Assembly (NCBI RefSeq): GCF_000701865.1
Contig: NZ_JNKA01000004.1
Location: 1 to 45,098, forward strand
Length of the DNA stretch: 45,098 bases
Direction of reading: 5' to 3'
Source of the DNA: Mycoplasmopsis felis ATCC 23391
GTDB lineage: Bacteria > Bacillota_I > Bacilli_A > Mycoplasmatales > Metamycoplasmataceae
Translations under genes and position numbers: made by a program
Notes under the pieces: generated by a model
The model's input: only the letters and a program-made list of their open reading frames with translations
Told to the model about the DNA's origin: nothing
Databases searched by the model: none
Shown here: positions 11,522 through 21,686 of the stretch, one piece after another
Position numbering within the stretch: the first letter of the stretch is position 1
How the letters are laid out: every line of letters begins with the position of its first letter

Positions 11522-12257
11522 TTCTAAATATATTTCTAGCACTTCGAATGAACATATAAAAAATCTAAAGAAATTACATAGTAAAAAATACCGAGATTTA
11601 ACTAATCAATTTTTAGTATCTGGTGAGCATTTAGTTCAAGAAGCACTAAAAAAAGGTATAGTTGTAGAAATTTTAGATTCAAGCAAAGAAAGTAAGTATT
11701 ATTTTTTTAATAATACTTATAAGGTTTCTCATCATATTATTGAATATTTAAGTGAAACTATCACGCCACAAAGTGTTATTGCTCTTTGTGATAAAACTTT
11801 ATTAAAAAATACAAGACTCAATAAAGTTATTGCACTAAATAACTTACAAGACCCAGGAAATGTTGGAACAATAATTAGATTAGCAAAATCGTTTGATTTT
11901 GATACAGTAATAATTGAAAATTTAGATCCATTTAATGATAAAGTCATCAGAAGTTCTCAAGGAGCTCTTTTTGATATCAATATAATAACAACAAAAGACC
12001 TAAAAGAATATTTAGGAAATTTGAAGTCTAAAAATTTTAAAATTTATGCAACCTTATTAGATAAAGATTCTAAAGCATTAAATGAAGTTAACTTTTTAAA
12101 AGAAAATATTGTTATAGTTTTTGGTAATGAAGGGAGCGGAATATATCAAAATATTATTGAATTAACTGATGAAAAAGTATATATACCAATTTCTTTTGAG
12201 AGTTTAAATGTTGCTTGTTGTGCTTCTATTATTTTAAATAAAGTAAGGAATGGATAG
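11514..12257 (+). CDS. TrmH/SpoU-family RNA 2'-O-methyltransferase
   Basis: A 247-aa SPOUT enzyme with an N-terminal substrate-binding domain (about 1-95) and a C-terminal trefoil-knot domain. Motif 1 is NLQDPGNVGTIIRLA, motif 2 is FGNEGSGI, and motif 3 is IPISFESLNVACCASIIL. These fit RlmB- or TsnR-like rRNA or tRNA ribose methyltransferases, but the target base cannot be assigned from sequence. It overlaps trmL by 8 nt and the next gene by 1 nt. Confidence 0.9.
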   Translation: MTNSKYISSTSNEHIKNLKKLHSKKYRDLTNQFLVSGEHLVQEALKKGIVVEILDSSKESKYYFFNNTYKVSHHIIEYLSETITPQSVIALCDKTLLKNTRLNKVIALNNLQDPGNVGTIIRLAKSFDFDTVIIENLDPFNDKVIRSSQGALFDINIITTKDLKEYLGNLKSKNFKIYATLLDKDSKALNEVNFLKENIVIVFGNEGSGIYQNIIELTDEKVYIPISFESLNVACCASIILNKVRNG

Positions 12258-12544
12258 TGGAATTAAAGAAAATAATAGATACAGAAGTAAATAATATTAA
12301 AAATAAAGATTTTAAACTTTCACTTAATGGTTATAGTACTGATGAAATAGACAGTTATTTAAATAATTTATTATTATCTTTTTCTATAATAAAAGAATTA
12401 GATAATGAAAAAGATGTTTATATTAACAAACTAATAGAAAACTATAAAGAATCTTTAAATAAAATTAAACTTTTAGAATTTAAAATAAAAGAACTAGAAA
12501 ACATACTTCAATTACTTAAAAAGGATAAAAATGGAAGAAATTAA
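12257..12544 (+). CDS. Small DivIVA-like coiled-coil protein
   Basis: A 95-aa protein starting at a GTG that overlaps the preceding stop codon (TAGTG). Residues about 15-42 (KDFKLSLNGYSTDEIDSYL) match the N-terminal DivIVA/GpsB pattern, in which a GY turn is followed by E/D-V/I-D-x-F/Y-L. The rest is a coiled coil. DivIVA proteins bind curved membrane and organise septum or pole factors. Here it is reduced to little more than the N-terminal domain and a short coiled coil. The last 14 nt overlap rbgA. Assignment rests on one motif and the architecture. Confidence 0.7.
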   Translation: MELKKIIDTEVNNIKNKDFKLSLNGYSTDEIDSYLNNLLLSFSIIKELDNEKDVYINKLIENYKESLNKIKLLEFKIKELENILQLLKKDKNGRN

Positions 12545-13382
12545 AAAAGATTATGATCAGCTTATTAATTGATATCCTGGTCACATGACTAAAGGATTTA
12601 GAGAGATTAAAGAAATTTCAAATTTAGCTGATATTTTTATTGTGGTTTTAGATGCTAGATGTCCAATTAGTTCATATAATGAAGATTTTGATCAAATTGC
12701 ACCAAACAAACAAAGACTATTTATTATAACTAAATCTGACTTAATGGATGTTAATAAGAAGGAAATGATAACTAAAAGGTTTTATGGTTCAGAGATTTTA
12801 TGATTAGATTTAAGAAAACAATCAGCAAAAAAAATTATTCTTTCTAAATTAAAACAAATGAGTTTACAAAGAATTAAAAAAGATTTAAGCAAAGGAATTA
12901 TACAAACTAAAATTAAGTCATTTGTTGTTGGCATCCCAAATTGTGGTAAAAGCACTTTAATCAATTTAATATCAGAAAAATCAAACTTAAAAGTTGCTAA
13001 CTTCCCAGGTGTTACAAGAGAAAAGAAATGAGTAGTTAATAAAGAATTTTTATTTCTAGATACACCAGGTATTTTATTGCCGAAATTTACAGATCAAGAA
13101 ATAGCAATTAAATTGCTAGCAATCGGTTCAATTAAATTAGAAAACTTTCCACCAGAATTTGTAGCTACTAAAATTTATGCACTGATTTCGAAATATTATC
13201 CAAATTTATTAATTAACTTAGATTTAAAACCAGAATTTGAGGATGTATTAATATACAATCAATTATATAATTACGCTCAAAAGCATAATTTTTATAAAGA
13301 AAAAGGTAAAATAGATTTAATTAAAGCATATAATCACTTTATACAGTGAGTAAAAAACTTAAAAGGAATAACATTTGACTAA
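12531..13382 (+). CDS. rbgA: Ribosome biogenesis GTPase RbgA (YlqF)
   Basis: A 283-aa circularly permuted GTPase needed for late 50S subunit assembly. It begins with the YPGHM segment typical of RbgA. The G motifs come in permuted order: G4 TKSDL, then G1 GIPNCGKST, then G3 DTPG. A C-terminal helical RNA-binding domain of about 110 residues follows. Trp is encoded by UGA, for example directly before YPGHM. It overlaps the neighbours by 14 and 8 nt. Confidence 0.95.
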
Positions 13383-13785
13383 TTTTTATATTGATAATTT
13401 AATTATCAAAAAATCTAAATTTATTTCAATTACTTATGAAATAAACAATAAAAAAGAAGTTCAAGAAATTTTAGACAAACTTAATGTAGAACATAAAAAA
13501 GCAACTCATATATGTTATGCATATTCATTAATTGAAAATGGAGTTGAAATAGCAGGTTTTTCGGATGATGGTGAACCTAAAGGGACAGCAGGAAAACCAA
13601 TGTATGATTTATTAAAATTAAAAAACCTGTTCGGAGTTTTGGTTGTTGTAATTAGGTATTATGGCGGAGTAAAAATAGGTGCAGGTGGATTAGTTAGAAG
13701 TTATAGACAAGCAAGTATGCTAACAATTAATCAAATATTAAATAAAGGAATACAAGATGATAAAAATAATTCAAGAAAAAAATAA
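13375..13785 (+). CDS. yigZ: YigZ/IMPACT-family protein (UPF0029)
   Basis: A 136-aa protein made only of the IMPACT N-terminal fold. It shows the conserved ATHICYAY, FSDDGEPKGTAGKPM and VVVIRYYGGVKIGAGGLVR blocks. The usual C-terminal DUF1949 domain is absent, since the family is often about 200 aa. It starts with TTG inside the end of rbgA, with AGGA 8 nt upstream, and overlaps the following aminopeptidase gene by 29 nt. The bacterial function is unknown, possibly linked to translation. Confidence 0.85.
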   Translation: MTNFYIDNLIIKKSKFISITYEINNKKEVQEILDKLNVEHKKATHICYAYSLIENGVEIAGFSDDGEPKGTAGKPMYDLLKLKNLFGVLVVVIRYYGGVKIGAGGLVRSYRQASMLTINQILNKGIQDDKNNSRKK

Positions 13786-15115
13786 TTCATTAATGCTAAA
13801 AGCAGCATATCAAGGAATGGAATTTCCTAAATATGTAGGAACCAAAAAATTTCACTTAACAAATAACTTGCAAACAAATGAAAGTTATGTTTATATTGAA
13901 AAAGAAAATATAAATTTAGATGACTTAAAATCATGATTTATTAATTTTGCAAAAGATTTAGATATGGATTATCAAATTGATTTAAATAGTTTTGCACAAA
14001 AATTTAAAAAAGAAGTATTAATAAGATTCTTTATCTTAAATGCTTATTTTGCAAGAACAGAATTATTTAAAAAAACCATAAAAGAAAAAGAAAACAAAAT
14101 AAATAATCTTTATTTATTAGTTAATGAAAATGATATTCAAACAAAAGAATTAATAAATAAAGTTGAATTAATAGCAAAAGCTATAGCAAAAGTAAGAAAC
14201 CTACAAATAATGCCTGAAAACTTTTTAAATTCTGAACAATTAGCAAGTGAAATTACAAATGATTTTTCAGGAATAAAAAACCTAGAAATTCAAGTTTTAA
14301 CAAAAAAAGAAATTCAAGACCTGAACATGGGGTTATTATTATCTGTTAATAAAGGTAGTACACATGAACCAAGAGTTGTTATTGTGAAGTACTTTGGTAA
14401 TCCAGAATCAAAAGAAATTACATCAATAGTAGGTAAAGGGATAACTTTTGATACCGGTGGAGTAAATACAAAAGGTTATCATATGGAAGGTATGAAATTC
14501 GATATGTCTGGTTCTGTAATTGCTGCATATACTGTTAAAGTATTAGCGGAATTACAAGCAAAAGTTAATGCTTATGCAATTATGTGTATAACAGATAATA
14601 GAATTAACAATGACGCTTCATTACCTGAAAATGTATACCAATCAATGAGTGGAAAATGAGTTGAAGTAACTGATACAGATGCAGAAGGAAGATTAGTTCT
14701 TGCTGATGGTATTTATTATGCAGTAAGTAAATTAAATTCAACAACAATTATTGATGTTGCAACATTAACAGGAGCAATTAGTATTGCATTAGGAACAGTT
14801 TATTCTGGAGTTTGATCGACTAATGAGACTAAATGACAAAAATTCAAAGAAGCTTCACTAAAAGCTCAAGAAAAAGTTTGAAGAATGCCATTCCATAAAG
14901 ATTTTGATAAAGGCAATAAATCTTCTAAAGTTGCAGATTTAGCAAATTGATCATCTATTGTTAAATCAGATTCAAATCAAGCAGCATTATTTTTAAAAGA
15001 GTTTACTAATGATATAGATTTTATTCATTGTGATGTAGCAGGCACTGCAGAAATTAAAGGTCAACCAATGGGAGTTTTAGTAAGTACTTTAGTTGAATAT
15101 ATTTTAAATTCTTAA
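13757..15115 (+). CDS. Leucyl aminopeptidase, M17 family (first copy)
   Basis: A 452-aa cytosol aminopeptidase paralogue. The C-terminal catalytic domain keeps the two-metal site: VGKGITFD (Lys and Asp), KFDMSGS (Asp), and DTDAEGRL (Asp, Glu, Arg). The segment after the first Asp reads TGGVNTKG instead of the usual SGGYSLKP, so the substrate loop has diverged. The N-terminal domain is poorly conserved against its neighbour. Peptidases of this family release N-terminal residues from peptides, which matters for an organism that imports its amino acids. The start overlaps yigZ by 29 nt. A second copy follows 36 nt downstream. Confidence 0.9.
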
Positions 15116-15151
15116 TTAAATAGTAAAATATTAAAATATAGAAAGGATAAT

Positions 15152-16522
<1,371 letters not shown>

Positions 16523-16528
16523 TTTTAT

Positions 16529-16556
16529 AATCTACAGATTAATCTGTAGATTTTTT
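16529..16556 (+). terminator. Intrinsic terminator after the aminopeptidase operon
   Basis: AATCTACAG and CTGTAGATT form a 9-bp perfect stem with a 6-nt loop, followed by six T in a row. Confidence 0.93.
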
Positions 16557-16640
16557 GTTTAATTCATAAATGCTAAATTTTTCTCTATATTCATTAATAA
16601 AACATATGTTTTTATTTGTTAAAACTTTAACAAATTATGG

Positions 16641-16646
16641 TATAAT
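16641..16646 (+). promoter_or_regulatory. Extended -10 promoter of tRNA-Trp
   Basis: TGGTATAAT is an extended -10 (TGnTATAAT). A possible -35 TTGTTA lies at 16616-16621, with a 19-nt spacer. The predicted start is a few bases before the tRNA at 16658. Confidence 0.8.
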
Positions 16647-16657
16647 AAAAAAAGTTT

Positions 16658-16732
16658 AGGAGTATAGTTCAACGGTAGAACAACGGGCTTCAACCCCGTG
16701 TGTTGTGGGTTCGAATCCTGCTACTCCTGCCA
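16658..16732 (+). tRNA. trnW: tRNA-Trp (anticodon UCA), reads UGA
   Basis: The cloverleaf folds cleanly. Acceptor AGGAGTA pairs with TACTCCT, the anticodon stem is ACGGG/CCCGT, and the loop CTTCAAC places TCA at the anticodon. The T-loop is GGTTCGAATCC, and G73-CCA is encoded. A UCA anticodon reads UGA (and UGG by wobble) as tryptophan, which explains the many in-frame UGA codons in this window. Other Trp tRNAs are not seen here. Confidence 0.97.
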
Positions 16733-16770
16733 TTTTTTTATAACTTTTTCTAATAATATTCTTAATTAAG

Positions 16771-16776
16771 TATAAT
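16771..16776 (+). promoter_or_regulatory. -10 box of gpsA, leaderless start
   Basis: TATAAT lies 7 nt before the gpsA ATG, and no Shine-Dalgarno sits between them. The transcript should begin at or next to the A of the ATG. Confidence 0.7.
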
Positions 16777-16783
16777 TAATCTT

Positions 16784-17794
16784 ATGAGAGAAATTAGTAA
16801 AAAATATAAATTCGGTTTTATAGGAACTGGTTCATATGGAAGTGCATTAGCAAATGTCTTATCAGAAAATGGACATAATGTAGCTCTATATGGAATTAAT
16901 GAATATGAAATCAATGATATAAATACTGGGTATAATCAAAGATACTTTGGTTCTATACCTTTTTATAAAAAAGAAAATATTTATGCAACAGATAACTTAG
17001 AAGAAGTTGTTTTATCATCAGAACATATAGTTTTAGCTATACCTTCAACAGCAATGAGAGAAACATTAAAAAAAATAAAAGAAATATTGAATTCTAAAAA
17101 AATTAATATTATCAATTTATCAAAAGGTATTGAATATCAATCGGGAATGTTTTTTAGTGATTTCATAAAGTGAAAATTTAATAAGAATATTAAAAATTTA
17201 GCAACACTTACTGGACCTTCTTTTGCTTCAGAAGTTTTTCAAAGAGAAAACACGATTATAAATGTAGTTTCAGAAAATGAAGAATATAATGAATTGTTAG
17301 TTAGTTTATTTACAAATAAATACTTTAAACTCATTCCTGAAACAAATGTATTAGGTTCTGAAATATTTGGCGCAATTAAAAATGTTTTAGCAATAGGTAT
17401 TGGTATGTGAAATGCAACAAATACAAGCAAAAATACTTTATCAGCATTATTGACTATGGGAATTAATGAAATTAACCATATTTATAAACATTTATCTAAT
17501 AAAGAAAATATTGATTTCAGTTTATCCTATTCATGTATTGGAGATGTTTACTTAACTTGTACATCAGTTAAAAGCAGGAACTTTACACTAGGAATTCAAA
17601 TTTATGAAAACGGAGTTGATAAAGCATTAGAAAATTCTGGTTCAACAGTAGAGGGATATCATACAGCAAAAACATTAGAAAAAATGATTAAGGAAAAAGA
17701 AATAAATAATATACCTTTCTTAAAAAGTATTTTAGATGTTTTATTTAACAGTAAGAAACCGGTTAATTTACTTGATTTTATGAATGAAGTATAA
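16784..17794 (+). CDS. gpsA: Glycerol-3-phosphate dehydrogenase [NAD(P)+]
   Basis: A 336-aa cytoplasmic enzyme interconverting dihydroxyacetone phosphate and sn-glycerol 3-phosphate, supplying the backbone for membrane lipids. The Rossmann motif is GTGSYG at 14-19. The catalytic lysine lies in GAIKNVLAIGIG. The substrate-binding block is present as IGDVYLTCTS...SRNFTLG, in place of the more common G-D-L-x-x-T-C. UGA at 17171 encodes Trp. Transcription is probably leaderless from the TATAAT at 16771. Confidence 0.93.
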
Positions 17795-17827
17795 AAAATG
17801 AAGTTTAAATAATAAACTTCATTTTTT
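17793..17827. terminator. Bidirectional terminator between gpsA and yidC
   Basis: A 15-bp perfect stem (17793-17807 with 17813-17827) flanked by six A and six T serves both converging genes and overlaps the gpsA stop codon. Confidence 0.92.
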
Positions 17828-17830
17828 ATA

Positions 17831-19879
17831 TTAACGATCTTTTAGTATTTTCTTTGAATATCTTTCTTTAAATCATTTAGTTCTTTTTAGTTTATGTAAT
17901 ATTAGAACTTCAAGTATTTGTCATAAACCACCAAATAATCAATAAACTTGAACCCCGACAGTAAATAAAATTGTAATTACTGCAAAAACTATAACCATAA
18001 TTTTTTGAGTTCTTTCAGATTTTTTAAGTGCTTGTGCTTCTGCTATAGTTGTTGCTTGTTTGAATTTTTTACGCTCTAATAGTTTTGGTAGCATCTGTGA
18101 AAGAACTTGAATACCTATAGTTACTATTAATATTCATAAGTATATAAATTCTCCGCCTAGAACTTTTGTTCATGATTGAGATGAGAAGTTTAGACCTAAT
18201 CACACTGTTTGTTTTATTTCAGGAATTCCTTGGATAACACGTCACATAGCAAAGAATACAGGCATAGTTATAAGCATACTTCCAAATTGGTCTAAAGGAC
18301 TTATATTATATTTTGCATATAAAGCTTGAATTTCTTGATTTTTCTTCATTTTCATTGCTTTATTTTTTTCAAAACCAACATATTTAGCCTCAATAGCTGC
18401 TTTTTTAGTTCTTAAACCTTCTTGAACAGATTGCATCATTTTTGACTTAAATGTAATTGCAAACATTAATAAACGAGTTATAACAAGAGAAATTATTATA
18501 ACTATAATTGAACCTCAACCACCTAATTCAGGAATAGCTTGACGCATTGACTGAGTTAAAGCAGATAAAGGATAAACTAATAAACCATAAAATGGTCCAT
18601 ATCCTCAAGCTTGTCCTCAATTAGTAATAGGTTCAATTGGATGATCACCTCTAAAAGGAGTATTGATATCATTAATTTGTGTTTTATCTTTAATGTGTGC
18701 ACCTAATCTAGTAAATACATTTTCTTGATAATCATATTTAGTTGCTTGATTTTTAGCAGCAGGAACAACTGTTGAATCTTCTTTATCATTACCTATATCT
18801 GCTTTGTTTAATAAACCAAGAACACTTAAGTATTCAACCATAGTTTGTTGATAAGTGTTAATCATTTCTCTTTCAATTTGAGAAATTTTGACAGCTTGAT
18901 TATTTTTTAGTTTTTCACCTAAAACAATTAGATATTCACTAAAATCATTGTAATTTGAATTATCTGCTTTTTTATTTTCAGCAAAAATAACATTATTTAA
19001 GGAATTAATGAATTTACTTTTCTTTCCAAATGAATAATCATAAAAGGTTTGTAAAATATCACGAGCAAACGCAACATTTTTTTGTTTTTCATTAGAACCA
19101 TCATATTTTATTATTTTTTGTAAGCCAGAAAAACCTAATAAAGTAAAGTTTTTATTTTCGTCAACTTTATTTGTTGTTATAGTTTTTTTATCTTCAGTAA
19201 TACTATGTGTGTCTAAAGTAATGTATTGTTCACCAGGTTTTGGAAAGTCTAGTAAAATAATATCTTTAATTTCGTTTAAATAAGTATATTTATTAGAATC
19301 GTTACCAATAAATAAATATTGATTTGATTCATTATTTGTTTGTTTTTGAACAAGGTTAAATGGTGTAGTTTCATTATAACCTAATCTTTTTAAATCCTCT
19401 GTAGGTATATCTAAAGCAACTGAAGAATATCAAACTTTTGGTTGTCCAATGTTTTTTCCACCATTGTTAGTTGATTGTTTATTTAAATTACTAATAACTT
19501 CTTTGTTATTTAAATATACGTTTTTATCTTGATTAATATTTAAGATTGCTAATTCATAATTATTATCTTGGTTAGTATTATCTTCTTGTGATTTACCGTT
19601 GTTATCTACAACAGCTACATTTAATTTTGTTTCACGATTAGTTAAAGTATTAACTTTTGGTCCAATGTCTTCTTGGTCTATGTAAAACTCTATACCGTTT
19701 CCAACATTAGAAGAATTTTTTAATACGAACGACTGCACGCAACCTGTTATTGTTAAACCAAATAACATTGCGTATAAAGTTATCTTAATTCATTTTCAAA
19801 CTTTTTTAATTGTCGCTTTTTTCTTTTCTTGATCTTTTCCGTCTTGAGTAAAATAATTAAAGTTGTTTGTTTTTTTCAT
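17831..19879 (-). CDS. yidC: Membrane protein insertase YidC
   Basis: A 682-aa insertase that places proteins in the membrane alone or with Sec. An N-terminal hydrophobic helix ends in LTITGC (C47), a plausible lipobox as in Gram-positive SpoIIIJ/YidC proteins. A large extracytoplasmic domain (about 50-420) follows. The conserved core begins at WGQAWGYGPFYGLLVYPLS and has the basic cytoplasmic hairpin KSKMMQSVQEGLRTKKAAIE and the segment YNISPLDQFGSMLITMPVFFAMW. The C-terminal tail is strongly basic, fitting ribosome binding. It overlaps rnpA by 23 nt. Confidence 0.95.
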
Positions 19880-20198
19880 TATTTATAAACTTTTCAAAAA
19901 GTTTTTTAATACCTTCTTTTTTTATTTCAAAAGATGTATTACAAAATTCTTTACGAACTATTAAAACAAAATCATAAGATAAATCAAAAATGTTAATTTC
20001 TCTTATTATTGCTTTTAATTGTCTTTTATTAAAATTACGACCTACAGAATTTTCAAATTTTTTAGGAACAGTTATTCCAATTCTTAGTTTTTCATTTTTT
20101 ACAAAATAAATAACTAAATATTTATTTTGTAAAAAATTATTTTGTTTAATTACATTTTGAAAATCCCAGTTTTTTTTAAGTCGATATTCTTTTTTCAT
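19857..20198 (-). CDS. rnpA: Ribonuclease P protein component
   Basis: A 113-aa basic protein that assists the RNase P RNA in trimming tRNA 5' leaders. It has the KKNWDFQNVI start and the signature helix around SVGRNFNKRQLKAIIRE, a variant of the RNR motif, which in most bacteria reads closer to G-N-A-V-x-R-N-R-x-K-R. It sits between rpmH (10 nt upstream) and yidC, which overlaps its last 23 nt. This is the conserved order of the replication-origin region in many bacteria. Confidence 0.95.
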   Translation of the reverse strand: MKKEYRLKKNWDFQNVIKQNNFLQNKYLVIYFVKNEKLRIGITVPKKFENSVGRNFNKRQLKAIIREINIFDLSYDFVLIVRKEFCNTSFEIKKEGIKKLFEKFINNEKNKQL

Positions 20199-20208
20199 TA
20201 AGTTTTAA

Positions 20209-20355
20209 TTATTTATCTGAAACTGTTAATCTTTTTCTACCCTTAGCTCTTCTAGCTGCTAATACTTTTCTTCCGCTGATTGTTTTCATTCTTGCTCTAA
20301 AACCGTGAACTTTTGCATGTTTACGTTTATTAGGTTGATATGTACGTTTGCTCAT
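20209..20355 (-). CDS. rpmH: 50S ribosomal protein L34
   Basis: A 48-aa basic protein with the near-universal start [20 protein letters not shown] and the [16 protein letters not shown] block. A strong AAGGAGG lies 6 nt before the ATG. A TATAAT on the minus strand near 20411 and the terminator at 20426-20476 suggest that it is the first gene of the rpmH-rnpA-yidC transcript. dnaA, its usual neighbour, is not upstream. Confidence 0.97.
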   Translation of the reverse strand: MSKRTYQPNKRKHAKVHGFRARMKTISGRKVLAARRAKGRKRLTVSDK

Positions 20356-20425
20356 TTTTCCTCCTTAATATAATAAATATTTTTATAATATAAACGTGCT
20401 ATTATTATACAATAAAAAATATCAT

Positions 20426-20476
20426 AAAAGAATGTAATTTTATAATCATAAATAAACTATAAAATTACATTCTTTT
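20426..20476 (-). terminator. Long perfect hairpin, terminator of tig
   Basis: Arms of 19 nt (20426-20444 and 20458-20476) pair perfectly around a 13-nt loop. They begin with AAAAG and end with CTTTT, so either strand gives a stem with a short T run. It follows the tig stop codon on the minus strand and separates tig from rpmH. Confidence 0.85.
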
Positions 20477-20484
20477 ATCTTGTT

Positions 20485-21621
20485 TTAAATCTTGTAAACT
20501 AAGTTTTCTTTAACAGATTCATATAAATTTTTATCTAATTTATTTAAATAAATTGCACCTATTTTTTGAAATAAAATTCCGTCTGCTATTCTCTTTATAT
20601 TAATTTGTTTATGTTGGTGAATAGGCAAGTTTGCTTTTATTTTTTGTTCTTCTCTTTTGATTTCACTTGCATGAACCATTAAATCAAATTTTTTAGATAT
20701 TGCATTTAATCATAAATATTCAGTTAAAGAATCTAACACAACAGTTCTTGGATCGCCTTGAAAATTGTTATCAAAAGCAAATCCTTCAATGTCACTTGTA
20801 ATTAAATCTTCAGGAAATTCAAAAGGTAATTTTTGTTCATAAAGTTGTTTAATTATTCCATAACCATAATTAAAAATTTCATTAGATAAAATATCTTCTT
20901 TTACAGTTTTTTCTATATAAACTTTGAGAGAATTTATGTCTGTTATTTCTTGAATACCTAATTTATGAACGTTTTCATCTGTTAGTTTTTCTTTTTTTAA
21001 GTATGAGACTTCTAAAATTGTTACATCAATGATAAAATCATCATTTGCTTTGAATTCAAACTTATCATTAACTTTTTTGTTTAATAATAATTTCTCTACA
21101 GTGTGATTTTCTGTTTCTTGAGCTATTAATTCAAATTGTTCTTTTCTTTGAGTTTTAATATCAAAAAATTCACACTTAACAATATCACCAGTTTGAATTG
21201 TTTGTTCTGTTTTAATTTCTTTAAATCTATTTTCTTCTATGTATTGTTTTATAAAATCATTTATTTTTTCTTGATTTAAATCAGGATTGAACTTTCTCTG
21301 AGGTTCAAAATCAAAATTAATTTGATTTAAATAATCATAATTAACAAAATAAGTTTTTAAATCAAAACTTAATTCAGCAACAGATGAATTAATATTTTCA
21401 GGTATCCCCATAAAAAATATTTTCTCACTTGATTTATCTGAAACCTGATTATGAAATAGTATTTGTTTTTCTTGAGCAATTAATCCATTTTTTGCAAAAT
21501 CTAAAATACTTTGTTGTGTTATTTTTATGTTTTTGTTTTCTTGTAAAAATTTAAGTGCATCATTTTGAATTTTTATTCATTCTTTTCCAGAAAACTTATA
21601 ATTTGTAATAATAAATTCCAT
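20485..21621 (-). CDS. tig: Trigger factor (ribosome-associated chaperone)
   Basis: A 378-aa divergent trigger factor, a chaperone at the ribosome exit tunnel. The N-terminal ribosome-binding domain is weakly conserved. The middle region shows the FKBP-type segment beginning TIQTGDIVKCEFFDI and ending at FIIDVTILEVSYLKKE. The C-terminal helical arms include ENVHKLGI and YGIIKQLYEQKLPFEFPEDLI, which are typical of the family. At 378 aa it is shorter than the common 430-480. UGA at 20710 and one near the N-terminus encode Trp. It starts only 65 nt from the divergent ligA. Confidence 0.85.
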
Positions 21622-21674
21622 AATTATCCTTTGTTTTAATTTTACTATAAATTAGTATAGCAATGTATATTTTG

Positions 21675-21680
21675 TATAAT
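21675..21680 (+). promoter_or_regulatory. -10 box of ligA, leaderless start
   Basis: TATAAT lies 6 nt before the ligA ATG and no Shine-Dalgarno is present. The transcript is expected to start at the ATG itself. Confidence 0.7.
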
Positions 21681-21686
21681 TAAAAT

